Below, piece by piece: positions 8,299-16,839 of a DNA stretch of 64,000 nt (position 1 is the stretch's first letter; each line of letters starts with the position of its first letter). The stretch spans positions 4,712,001-4,776,000 of the forward strand of contig CBDDJS010000001.1 of assembly GCA_965229785.1 (NCBI GenBank). Direction: 5' to 3'. A program made the translations under genes and the position numbers. Below the pieces are notes generated by a model. It was given only the letters and a program-made list of their open reading frames with translations. It was not told where the DNA came from and ran no database searches. Source of the DNA: JAWPMT01 sp965229785. Lineage in GTDB: Bacteria; Bacteroidota; Bacteroidia; Cytophagales; Cyclobacteriaceae.

Positions 8299-9774
8299 AT
8301 GGGCAAAGGAATTCCGTCAAGATCGGAAGATTATTCGCTGTGGTACAACGAATTGGTCAAAAAAGCAGGTTTAGCAGAGAACTCGCCGGTACGAGGATGC
8401 ATGGTCATCAAACCTTATGGCTTTGCTATTTGGGAGAAAATGCAGCAAACGCTGGACCAGATGTTTAAGGATACAGGGCACTCTAATGCCTATTTCCCTT
8501 TGTTCATACCGAAATCGTACCTCAGTCGTGAGGCTGACCATGTTGAAGGTTTTGCAAAGGAATGTGCAGTCGTAACCCATTATCGCCTCAAAACGAATGA
8601 GGAAGGTACTGGCGTAGAGGTAGACCCGGAGGCAAAACTGGAAGAGGAGCTAATTGTCAGGCCTACTTCCGAAACAGTGATCTGGGATTCTTATAAGAAC
8701 TGGATTCAGTCTTACAGAGACCTTCCACTGATGCTCAATCAATGGGCCAATGTTGTGCGCTGGGAAATGCGTACGCGATTATTCCTCAGAACTGCCGAAT
8801 TTCTTTGGCAGGAAGGCCACACGGCACACGCCACCAAGCAAGAAGCTCAGGATGAAACGGTTCAAATGATGAACGTCTACGCGGAGTTTGTGGAGAAATA
8901 CATGGGCGTCCCCGTGATCAAGGGAGTTAAAACGGAAAGTGAGCGATTCGCAGGAGCAGAAGACACTTATTGCATCGAAGCAATGATGCAAGACGGGAAA
9001 GCTTTGCAAGCTGGTACCAGTCACTTCCTCGGGCAGAATTTCGCCAAAGCTTTTGATGTGAAATTCGCTACGAAAGAAGGTAAAGAAGAATACGTGTGGG
9101 GTACTTCCTGGGGAGTAAGTACAAGATTGATGGGCGCATTAATCATGGCCCATTCTGATGACGATGGATTGGTGCTCCCTCCAAATCTGGCTCCGATTCA
9201 AGTGGTTATCGTACCTATTTATAAAGGCGAGGAGCAACTACAAAACATACGTAATGTCGTTGATCCATTAGCCAAAGAGCTGAAGTCCCTGGGCATTTCA
9301 CTGAAATTTGATGATCGGGACACGCACAAACCGGGCTGGAAATTTGCTGAATACGAATTGAAAGGCGTACCGGTAAGAATTGCGATGGGTAATCGGGATC
9401 TGGAAAACGGGACCGTTGAAATTGCTCGTAGAGACACCAAAGAAAAACAGACCATTGCTTTAAGTGAGTGTGTTGGTCACATTCAAAAGCTCCTTACCGA
9501 AATGCAGGAGAACGTTTACCAGAAAGCGCTTACCTTCCAGCAGGAAAATACACATGAGGTTGAATCTTATGATGAGTTTAAAGAAATACTCGAAAAAGAA
9601 GGAGGCTTTATTTATGCTCATTGGGATGGCACTGCAGAGACGGAGGAAAAAGTGAAGAATGACACAAAGGCTACCATTCGTTGTATTCCGCTCGGTCGTG
9701 ATATGACGCCAGGCACTTGTATGGTCACTGGCAAACCATCTAAGGGAAAAGTTTTGTTTGCAAAGGCTTATTGA
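8299..9774 (+). CDS. proS: Prolyl-tRNA synthetase, archaeal/eukaryotic type
   Basis: Charges tRNA-Pro with proline. At 491 residues it is the shorter type without the bacterial editing insertion. Class II motifs are visible: the PTSETVIW region (motif 2 approach), RWEMRTRLFLRTAEFLWQEG (motif 2), and SWGVSTRLMGALIMAH (motif 3). The anticodon-binding domain follows (IQVVIVPIYK onward), and the C-terminal domain has Cys residues in IRCIPL and GTCMVTG. The chain ends in a tyrosine (FAKAY), as is typical of this type. The ATG at 8299 follows a purine-rich leader. Confidence 0.97.
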   Translation: MGKGIPSRSEDYSLWYNELVKKAGLAENSPVRGCMVIKPYGFAIWEKMQQTLDQMFKDTGHSNAYFPLFIPKSYLSREADHVEGFAKECAVVTHYRLKTNEEGTGVEVDPEAKLEEELIVRPTSETVIWDSYKNWIQSYRDLPLMLNQWANVVRWEMRTRLFLRTAEFLWQEGHTAHATKQEAQDETVQMMNVYAEFVEKYMGVPVIKGVKTESERFAGAEDTYCIEAMMQDGKALQAGTSHFLGQNFAKAFDVKFATKEGKEEYVWGTSWGVSTRLMGALIMAHSDDDGLVLPPNLAPIQVVIVPIYKGEEQLQNIRNVVDPLAKELKSLGISLKFDDRDTHKPGWKFAEYELKGVPVRIAMGNRDLENGTVEIARRDTKEKQTIALSECVGHIQKLLTEMQENVYQKALTFQQENTHEVESYDEFKEILEKEGGFIYAHWDGTAETEEKVKNDTKATIRCIPLGRDMTPGTCMVTGKPSKGKVLFAKAY

Positions 9775-10007
9775 CACCAATCTAAATACTGGAACTTGAG
9801 GCCATTCGCCGGATTTCAACTTTTGATGTTTGTCCGTCGAATGGTCGTCATTGACTTTGTCGCCACTAAATCCAATCACCCAACATCAGCACTCTGTCTA
9901 AAGGACCTGCCGACAAAACCCAAACCACCTCAAGGTTCGTTTAATTATTTGGAAGCATAATATGCCTTCGAAATTGTATCTTGCTGATTTAATTGATTGA
10001 AGTCGAT

Positions 10008-10472
10008 ATGGAACTTGTTACGGTCTTAGGATTCATTCTTTTTGGTCTGATTTTAATCATTGTCGAAGTGATCTTTGTGCCTGGAACCACCTTCGTAGGA
10101 ATAGCCGGGTTCATTTTTGCCGGATATGGCATTTATCTCAGTTTCGATTACTATGGAAACAATGCCGGATTCACTACTTTGGGTGTATCATTCATTGTAG
10201 GAGTTGGTATCATGGTCTATGCTTTTAAATACCGGGCCTGGGAGCGTTTCGCCTCCAAGGGAACCATGGAGGGTACTTTCAATGATGAAAAAGAGATCGC
10301 CCTTCATGTTGGTGATGAAGGGGTGACGGTTTCTTCCCTTAAGCCCATCGGGAAGGCTTCTTTCAACGATGAGGAAATGGAAGTTCGTTCGCTGGGCGAA
10401 TTCATTGAAGAAAAACAACCCATAAAGGTTATCGAAATTGATAACCAGAAGATCGTCGTTTCGAAAATCTGA
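10008..10472 (+). CDS. NfeD-like membrane protein
   Basis: A 154-residue protein with two or three membrane helices (about residues 4-25, 28-47 and 55-72) and a C-terminal small beta-barrel domain (about 95-154) of the NfeD type. Short NfeD proteins partner SPFH/flotillin proteins, and floA follows after 84 bases on the same strand, which supports the call. I place the start at the ATG at 10008; the in-frame TTG at 9993 would add five residues. By family, the pair organises membrane domains. Confidence 0.85.
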   Translation: MELVTVLGFILFGLILIIVEVIFVPGTTFVGIAGFIFAGYGIYLSFDYYGNNAGFTTLGVSFIVGVGIMVYAFKYRAWERFASKGTMEGTFNDEKEIALHVGDEGVTVSSLKPIGKASFNDEEMEVRSLGEFIEEKQPIKVIEIDNQKIVVSKI

Positions 10473-10556
10473 CTCCAACTTTCTTATGTCAAATTGCATT
10501 TGACATTACCAATAAATTATCTGATCTTCACCTTCTAACAATTTGCGTTTATAACT

Positions 10557-11567
10557 ATGGCTAATTTTACTGTGATCATTCTGGTTTTCGCCGGAATCAT
10601 CGGTTTTTTTATATTCCTGTATTTCGTTCCAGTCAACCTTTGGATCACGGCAATTTTCTCGGGCGTACGTGTCGGTTTGGCGGAATTGGTCTTCATGCGA
10701 ATTCGTAAGGTGCCTCCGTCCATCATTGTTAATTCATTGATCACAGCGACCAAAGCTGGTTTGACCATCTCCGAAGATGGAACAGAAGCCAGGCGGACGT
10801 TGAAAAGTTCAGACCTGGAAACGCATTATATGGCCGGGGGAAATGTTCCCCAGGTAATCAAAGCACTTATATCCGCAGATAAAGCCAATATAAACCTTTC
10901 ATTTCGTCAGGCTACTGCCATAGACCTGGCGGGCAGGGATGTATTTGAAGCGGTTCAGATTTCAGTGAATCCGAAAGTAATCAATACACCTTCGGTAGCT
11001 GCAGTAGCCGCGGACGGTATACAGCTCGTCGCAAAAGCCAGAGTGACGATCCGGGCCAACATCCAACAACTCGTCGGGGGAGCTGGTGAAGACACCATCC
11101 TGGCAAGGGTTGGTGAAGGTATCGTAACTTCTGTAGGTTCTGCGGCTACTCACAAAGAGGTACTGGAAAATCCTGATAAGATTTCTAAACTGGTACTTCA
11201 AAGAGGACTGGATGCTGGAACTGCATTTGAGATCTTATCTATCGATATCGCAGACGTGGATGTGGGAGCTAACATTGGCGCAAAACTCCAAACAGATCAA
11301 GCTTCTGCTGATTTGAAAGTGGCAGAAGCTAAAGCCGAAGAAAGAAGAGCGATGGCGGTTGCGGAAGAGCAAGAGATGGTAGCAAAAGCTCAGGAAGCAC
11401 GTGCGCAAGTGATCCTCGCTGAAGCAGAAGTTCCTAAGGCCCTGGCAGATGCTTTCAGATCAGGAAACCTTGGCGTGATGGATTATTATAAATTCCAAAA
11501 TATCCAGGCAGACACGGAAATGAGAGAATCTATTGCCGGGACGGGCGATAAGAAAAAGAAGGACTAA
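10557..11567 (+). CDS. floA: Flotillin-like protein FloA
   Basis: A 336-residue member of the FloA/YqfA (UPF0365) family. It has an N-terminal membrane hairpin (about residues 4-40) followed by the conserved GVRVGLAELVFMRIRKVPP stretch. The SPFH region includes AGGNVPQVIKALISADKANI. A long coiled coil rich in Ala/Glu/Lys (about 240-300, ADLKVAEAKAEERRAMAVAEE) mediates oligomer formation. FloA marks fluid membrane microdomains and works with NfeD-type partners, encoded just upstream. The length is usual. Confidence 0.95.
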   Translation: MANFTVIILVFAGIIGFFIFLYFVPVNLWITAIFSGVRVGLAELVFMRIRKVPPSIIVNSLITATKAGLTISEDGTEARRTLKSSDLETHYMAGGNVPQVIKALISADKANINLSFRQATAIDLAGRDVFEAVQISVNPKVINTPSVAAVAADGIQLVAKARVTIRANIQQLVGGAGEDTILARVGEGIVTSVGSAATHKEVLENPDKISKLVLQRGLDAGTAFEILSIDIADVDVGANIGAKLQTDQASADLKVAEAKAEERRAMAVAEEQEMVAKAQEARAQVILAEAEVPKALADAFRSGNLGVMDYYKFQNIQADTEMRESIAGTGDKKKKD

Positions 11568-11591
11568 TTCTAAGAAAATCATACAATCGAA

Positions 11592-11619
11592 AGGCGACCC
11601 AGATCAGGTCGCCTTTTTT
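11592..11619 (+). terminator. Rho-independent terminator after floA
   Basis: A perfect 8-base stem (AGGCGACC / GGTCGCCT) with a 7-base loop is followed by a run of T. It lies 24 bases after the floA stop and ends the nfeD-floA unit. Confidence 0.9.
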
Positions 11620-11642
11620 GATTTCCACGAATCGAATCTATG

Positions 11643-12803
11643 TCAATCGAAAGGAAGGTTGACTAACATACGCTTCCAGGTCACCACAAGCTGGAACAGT
11701 CTCACGCTTTTATCCAACGGAAGTTCTGTCGAAATAAATACTTTGTGAAAAGGGTTTTCGAACTGATTCAGATCATCCACTTTTTGCCCGTGAAGCAACA
11801 CCTTGTCATCGGACTCCAAAACAAACTCAGTCAAGTTTTCGATAAGCCTAAAGGGTTCACCTCGAAGGACACCTTCCATCGTATGACCATCTATCACCCT
11901 CAAACTACCCACTTCATTGCCATTTTCAAATATCGATGCTACCGTTTCCGGCTCAGTATAAGTAAGGATTTTCGCATCCATAACCCGGGTTTGCTCTATG
12001 GAATATTTAATCTGCCAGTCCGGAATATTCTCTTCTGTTTTAATAATCCAGGTACCTTGGCGGGTCCGCTTTGTTTTGAATACTTTCCATTGTTGACGTT
12101 CCTCGTCCACTACATTTTCAACCAGCATGCGGACTTCCTGATTCGGCCCCAAATTTTTTAGTAGAATCTCAGGTTCGTACCAATCAGAAGCCAAAAGATT
12201 AATTTGAATGTTGCTATTTGCATCGCTGTTGATTCCTAATTCAGGTTGACGATAGATCGTTTTTGGCGGCAAGCGTCTTACCTTATCAGTATTGAAATTC
12301 TGAAGTAATTGCTCATATGTTTCCTTAAATTCCCGTTCAGATATCAATACGTCACTGTCTAGTCCGGCAGTATTAGATTTCGATAATAGCAAAATCCTGG
12401 ATTTCTTCTTGAACAACTTCTTCCCGCTAGATTTTTCAACCTGCATCAGGATACTCATGTCGTAATTGGCATTGATGTAAGAAGATATTCCCACAAAAAG
12501 ATCTCCATGGGATCGATCAAACTCATCCAGGTTCCAGATGTCTTTGTCTCTTCCATCAGATTTTAGGGTCACTCCTTCCTTATAAAAGATCACTTCTGAA
12601 ACATCAAACTTATCTTTCAATAAAATTGAGAGTTGATCCTGAATAGCAGAAACCCATGCAGGGTCATCGGTAAAGTAATCGGGAACCGTCAGCCCCATTC
12701 CTACTTCCGTTTGCCAATGCTCCAGGTCCGTCACGACACAAATCTGGGCCTGAGACACATGACTCCACACAAAAAAGAACAGGCTGAGCATAAAGTATCT
12801 CAT
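11643..12803 (-). CDS. Secreted protein of unknown function
   Basis: A 386-residue protein with a signal peptide (MRYFMLSLFFFVWSHVSQAQ). The first part (about 20-150) looks like a mixed alpha/beta domain resembling the TPM/YgcG arrangement only loosely (VPDYFTDDPAWVSAIQDQL, HGDLFVGISSYINANYD). A beta-rich C-terminal half follows. No catalytic motif is evident and I do not recognise the family. It converges on floA and lies apart from fabG. Confidence 0.7.
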   Translation of the reverse strand: MRYFMLSLFFFVWSHVSQAQICVVTDLEHWQTEVGMGLTVPDYFTDDPAWVSAIQDQLSILLKDKFDVSEVIFYKEGVTLKSDGRDKDIWNLDEFDRSHGDLFVGISSYINANYDMSILMQVEKSSGKKLFKKKSRILLLSKSNTAGLDSDVLISEREFKETYEQLLQNFNTDKVRRLPPKTIYRQPELGINSDANSNIQINLLASDWYEPEILLKNLGPNQEVRMLVENVVDEERQQWKVFKTKRTRQGTWIIKTEENIPDWQIKYSIEQTRVMDAKILTYTEPETVASIFENGNEVGSLRVIDGHTMEGVLRGEPFRLIENLTEFVLESDDKVLLHGQKVDDLNQFENPFHKVFISTELPLDKSVRLFQLVVTWKRMLVNLPFD

Positions 12804-13021
12804 GATTCAAGGATGGATATTCCTTTTTCAAAAACGGTAAAATAAAAGAAAGGGTATATTGATTTGGCTCGAGTACCTATCGTATTTCAGACTTGGCAAC
12901 TTAAACACTCATCAAACTCACATTTCTATGACAGTTGATTGCTCAATTTTGAAATGGTGGGCTACTGACAAACCATATTAGAACAGATACTTATATTTTA
13001 GCGGAAATTTTTAGGAATCTT

Positions 13022-13768
13022 ATGAAGTTACTGGAAGGAAAAAATGCACTAGTGACCGGCGCATCAAAAGGAATCGGAAGGGCTGTTGCCCTGAAGTTAG
13101 CCGAGCACGGTGCTAATGTAGCGTTTACCTATTTGTCAAGTGTCGAAAAAGGTGAGGCGTTAGTAAAAGAATTGGAAGCTTTTGGTGTTAAGGCCGTAGG
13201 CTACCGGTCAGACGCCTCTGATTTCAACGCCGCACAAGAATTGATCGACGGAATGGTCAAAGAATTTGGCTCTCTTGACGTATTGATCAATAACGCTGGA
13301 ATCACCAGGGATAACTTACTCATGAGAATGTCTGAAGATAGTTGGGACGAGATCATGAATGTAAATCTTAAATCTTGTTTCAATACGGTTAAGGCGGCTT
13401 CAAGAACATTGATGAAACAACGCTCAGGCTCCATTATCAATATGTCATCCGTAGTGGGCGTCAAAGGAAATGCCGGCCAGGCAAATTATGCCGCTTCCAA
13501 AGGTGGGATCAACGCCTTTTCAAAATCAGTAGCACTGGAATTCGGTTCTCGCGGAATTCGCTGTAATGCCATTGCTCCAGGTTTTATTGAAACAGAAATG
13601 ACCGAAACGCTGGACGAAAAAGTAGTTCAGGGCTGGCGTGATGCCATTCCACTAAAAAGGGGAGGGCACCCCAATGATATTGCCGACTGTTGTGTATTCC
13701 TTGCTTCAGACATGTCAACCTATATTACCGGCCAGGTGATCGGAGTAAATGGAGGAATGGCTACCTGA
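13022..13768 (+). CDS. fabG: 3-oxoacyl-[acyl-carrier-protein] reductase
   Basis: NADPH-dependent ketoacyl-ACP reduction in fatty acid elongation. It is a classical short-chain dehydrogenase of 248 residues: cofactor motif TGASKGIG (12-19), NNAG (90-93), catalytic Ser in NMSSVVG (about 142) and YAASK (Tyr156, Lys160), and the C-terminal GQVIGVNGGM typical of FabG. It stands outside a fab cluster, so a specialised SDR role is possible, but the sequence is FabG-like throughout. A 12-base palindrome (ACCTGATCAGGT, 13763-13774) covers the stop codon. Confidence 0.9.
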   Translation: MKLLEGKNALVTGASKGIGRAVALKLAEHGANVAFTYLSSVEKGEALVKELEAFGVKAVGYRSDASDFNAAQELIDGMVKEFGSLDVLINNAGITRDNLLMRMSEDSWDEIMNVNLKSCFNTVKAASRTLMKQRSGSIINMSSVVGVKGNAGQANYAASKGGINAFSKSVALEFGSRGIRCNAIAPGFIETEMTETLDEKVVQGWRDAIPLKRGGHPNDIADCCVFLASDMSTYITGQVIGVNGGMAT

Positions 13769-13840
13769 TCAGGTAACTATCTGACCGATCATCCGAAGTT
13801 TTCAAATTTTGATCCGGGAAAATAAAACTGAAATTGAAGT

Positions 13841-13883
13841 GAGCCGTTTTACCATCATTAGTGTGTAGCAAAGCGGCTCCTTT
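13841..13883 (+). terminator. Terminator-like hairpin after fabG
   Basis: GAGCCGTTTT pairs with AAGCGGCTC after a loop of about 22 bases, with one bulged base in the stem, and a short T run follows. It separates fabG from the next gene. Confidence 0.55.
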
Positions 13884-13891
13884 ACCTATAT

Positions 13892-15946
13892 ATGGGGAAT
13901 TCTTTTATTGTATTTGAACAATCAGGCGGGTGGATTGCCCTTGGTGTGGTCATTGCGCTTGTCTTGGCGATTATCCCTTATTTCCGTGTCAGCTATCCCT
14001 GGTCAAAAGCCACTTCCATTTTTCTAGCAACACTAAGATTCATTGGTGTTTTCTGTATTTTCTTGCTGTTGCTAAACCCATTACTAAGGCAACTGAAAAA
14101 TCGCACGGAATCACCCATCGTGGCTGTGATCTACGATAATTCCGAATCAGTGACCATGATGACTGATTCTCTGGAATTGAGCGCATTGCACAATTCATTG
14201 AATGAACTGGGAAATGCACTACAAGGCCAGGATATTGGCACTGATTTCTGGAACCTTGATCAACAATTGAATTCCACGACAGAAGTTGGCTCCGATATCA
14301 CAAATACCACTAATCTATCCGGCATTCTAAATAACGTCACGGAAACTTATCAGGGAATCAACCTGGCGGGAATCGTGTTGGTTTCCGATGGCATCTACAA
14401 TCGAGGTGTATCCCCTACTTATTATCAATTCTCGAAACCAATCTATACCCTTGGATTGGGAGACACCATCCCGGTAAAAGACCTTTCCATCAAATCCATT
14501 AAATCCAATACGGTAGCTTATCAAGGCAATCAATTCCCGGTTGAGGTGATCGTAGACCAGGAGGGGTTTGAAAATATCGAAAAGACCCTTACGATTCGCA
14601 AAAACGGTCAGGTCCTGCAAACAAAAACATTTACCAATGATGCGCGACTAAACTTCCTGTTGGATGCCGATCAGTCGGGATTAGCCAGGTATGCGGTCAA
14701 TGTTGCGCCATTGGAAGGGGAAACCTCGCTGACCAACAATGCTTCTGACTTTTATGTAGACGTCATTGAAGGGAAGGAGCGTATCCTCATCATGTCCGCG
14801 GCCCCTCATCCGGATATGTCGGCAATTAGGAGAGCACTGGATCAATCTGAAAACTTTGAAACGGAATTATTTATCCCTGGCATATCCAAGCAAGATCCCA
14901 GCGGGGAATACGATGTAATTATTGAACACGGGGCTTTTACCCGCAATTTCCCAAAAGTAATTGTAGAAGGTAATCCTTCTCGGTGGTATATTCTGAATCG
15001 AAATTCCCAACTGAATGTCGCTGAGGAATCTATGGGTTGGTCCGTGGCAGCACAAGGAGGGCAAAGAGACAATGTCAGAGCTGCCTTTAATCCCGTTTTT
15101 TCATCTTTTGAACTGGACCAGGATGAGATAGACATCTTTTCACGGTTTACGCCTATTTCTGTCCCATTTGGAGAATACAATGCCATAGGGCCTGTACAGA
15201 CGTTGATCTATCAGCAAATTGGAAGTGTGATCACGAGTCGTCCACTTTTGGCGGTTCAAAATGATGGCTCAAATAAATCGGCAATACTCATGGGCCCTGG
15301 GATCTGGCAGTGGCGCATGCTGGAAAACACCGAGAATGGTTCCAGCGAACACTTTGACGAGATCATCAATAAGCTGATTCAGTTCCTGAGTGTTAAAGCG
15401 GATAAAAGAAAATTCCGCCTCCAGCCTATCCGGAGTTCTTTTGATGAAAATGTCAATGTCCAGTTTAGTGCCGAACTCTACAATGACATTTACGAAAGAG
15501 TCTATGGACAAAAGATTGACCTCAACTTGATAGATGAATCAGGCAACACGCAACCTTACGAGTACTATCCGAGTGAAGAAGATGGAGGTCTGAACATCGG
15601 CCCTCTACCTGCTGGGGTATATCGTTTTGAAGCCAGTTCTTCTTTTGGAGGTAAAAATTATGCTGCCAGAGGCGAGTTTTCAGTCAAACAGATCAATTTG
15701 GAAAGCATTGAATTAACTGCCAATCATCAAGTATTACAAGAAATCTCGAAGAATACCGGCGGCACCTATTATCATATCGATCAGAAAGAGGAATTGTTAA
15801 GTCAGCTTGGAGGTCTGGATCCTCCGGGTATCATTCGTACCTCCGAAAATTTCTTTCCTCTGATTGAAAGCGTTTGGCTTTTGTTTTTTGCAGTCCTATT
15901 CTTTACCACAGAGTGGATGATAAGAAAGTATCTCGGCTCCTATTAA
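13892..15946 (+). CDS. Membrane-anchored von Willebrand A-like protein
   Basis: A 684-residue protein with two N-terminal membrane helices (about 13-31 and 43-62), a large extracytoplasmic region and a last helix near 662-678. The sequence VIYDNSES (79-86) gives a MIDAS-type DxSxS, and GIVLVSDGIYNRG supplies the later VWA strand. The middle region (about 290-480) resembles the glutamine-amidotransferase-like fold found in similar Bacteroidota proteins related to BatA. Such proteins are thought to act as scaffolds in envelope or stress functions; no enzyme activity is evident. It appears monocistronic. Confidence 0.8.
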   Translation: MGNSFIVFEQSGGWIALGVVIALVLAIIPYFRVSYPWSKATSIFLATLRFIGVFCIFLLLLNPLLRQLKNRTESPIVAVIYDNSESVTMMTDSLELSALHNSLNELGNALQGQDIGTDFWNLDQQLNSTTEVGSDITNTTNLSGILNNVTETYQGINLAGIVLVSDGIYNRGVSPTYYQFSKPIYTLGLGDTIPVKDLSIKSIKSNTVAYQGNQFPVEVIVDQEGFENIEKTLTIRKNGQVLQTKTFTNDARLNFLLDADQSGLARYAVNVAPLEGETSLTNNASDFYVDVIEGKERILIMSAAPHPDMSAIRRALDQSENFETELFIPGISKQDPSGEYDVIIEHGAFTRNFPKVIVEGNPSRWYILNRNSQLNVAEESMGWSVAAQGGQRDNVRAAFNPVFSSFELDQDEIDIFSRFTPISVPFGEYNAIGPVQTLIYQQIGSVITSRPLLAVQNDGSNKSAILMGPGIWQWRMLENTENGSSEHFDEIINKLIQFLSVKADKRKFRLQPIRSSFDENVNVQFSAELYNDIYERVYGQKIDLNLIDESGNTQPYEYYPSEEDGGLNIGPLPAGVYRFEASSSFGGKNYAARGEFSVKQINLESIELTANHQVLQEISKNTGGTYYHIDQKEELLSQLGGLDPPGIIRTSENFFPLIESVWLLFFAVLFFTTEWMIRKYLGSY

Positions 15947-16135
15947 CAAATCCACGAATCTTACTCGTCAGGAACGATAAAGAATCACATACCTAGTCTG
16001 AGATAAAAGTATATACACTACTATACTGATCTCCTATTAGGATTTTTCATCTTTTCACTGATCAGACTTCATGGGTAAAACCGCCGAAAGATCCTAAGCT
16101 ATTTTAGCTTTAGGTAATTATTCAAAGACGAATTC

Positions 16136-16585
16136 ATGAGCAGCATACAGACATTGGTTTCACTTTACGAAAGAGACCTTGATCGACTAAAAAAGGAAAT
16201 TGAAACTTATCGACAAGAGGCCAATATCTGGCGCAAGGAAGGTGATATCGCTAACTCCGCTGGAAATTTGTGTCTGCACCTGATTGGTAACCTCAAGCAT
16301 TTCATTGGTCTTCATATTGGGCAAGTACCTTACAAAAGGGACAGAGATGGAGAATTTTCGAATACAGAGGTCTCCAGAAGCGAAATGATCCAGGAAATTA
16401 ACCTCACCAAGGAAATTGTTTCTAATGCGCTCAATAGCTTATCCGAAGAAGACCTGAACAAGGATTTCCCAATTGAATTCGGGAACGGGACACCTACTAT
16501 AGCATACATCCTAATAGCCATGCAATCGCACTTGGGTTATCACCTGGGTCAGATCAACTATCATCGTAGGTTGTTGGATAAGTAA
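16136..16585 (+). CDS. DinB-like (DUF1572-type) four-helix protein
   Basis: A 149-residue soluble helical protein. His residues lie in LHLIGNLKHFIGLHIG (about 46-60) and in the C-terminal HLGYHLGQINYHRR, spaced as in the metal-binding triad of the DinB/YfiT superfamily. The activity of this subgroup is unknown; some relatives are thiol-S-transferases or metal-dependent hydrolases. The following 250 bases keep the +1 frame open to a second ending that resembles the end of this gene. Confidence 0.8.
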   Translation: MSSIQTLVSLYERDLDRLKKEIETYRQEANIWRKEGDIANSAGNLCLHLIGNLKHFIGLHIGQVPYKRDRDGEFSNTEVSRSEMIQEINLTKEIVSNALNSLSEEDLNKDFPIEFGNGTPTIAYILIAMQSHLGYHLGQINYHRRLLDK

Positions 16586-16839
16586 AGGAGATCGTGGAAC
16601 ACACTTCAATCCCCGCTTCCGGCGGAATGTCTTTAGAGATTCGCCGAAGTGTGCTGTAGTTAATCTTAAGACCAACGCCAATTTCAACAAAGGGATATTG
16701 CAGGTGATAACACCTGCGAGGGCTATAATGGCTCAGAAATTTTTATCGGAGTTGGTGGATAAGTAATTAAAGTCAGTACAAGTATTTATTGTCTTCTTCG
16801 AAAATTTTGAAGTCAAAAAACCAGCATGAAGGCACACAA
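16586..16839. other. Intergenic region with possible gene remnant and imperfect dyad
   Basis: Between the convergent DinB-like gene and TonB receptor. One plus-strand frame is open from 16518 to a stop at 16764-16766 (83 codons) but has no early start codon; its end (GTTGGTGGATAAGTAA) nearly repeats the end of the DinB-like gene (GTTGTTGGATAAGTAA). An outer inverted repeat CACACTTC (16600-16607) / GAAGTGTG (16646-16653) encloses GGCG/CGCC. It may be a decayed or duplicated gene end; no function is claimed. Confidence 0.3.

Noticed and set aside
9802..9844. Inverted repeat CCATTCG/CGAATGG after proS as a terminator.
   Set aside because: The loop is about 29 bases and there is no T run.
9962..10000. 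Twelve-codon frame MPSKLYLADLID just before the nfeD-like gene.
   Set aside because: Too short and without attenuator structure; no reason to call a leader peptide.
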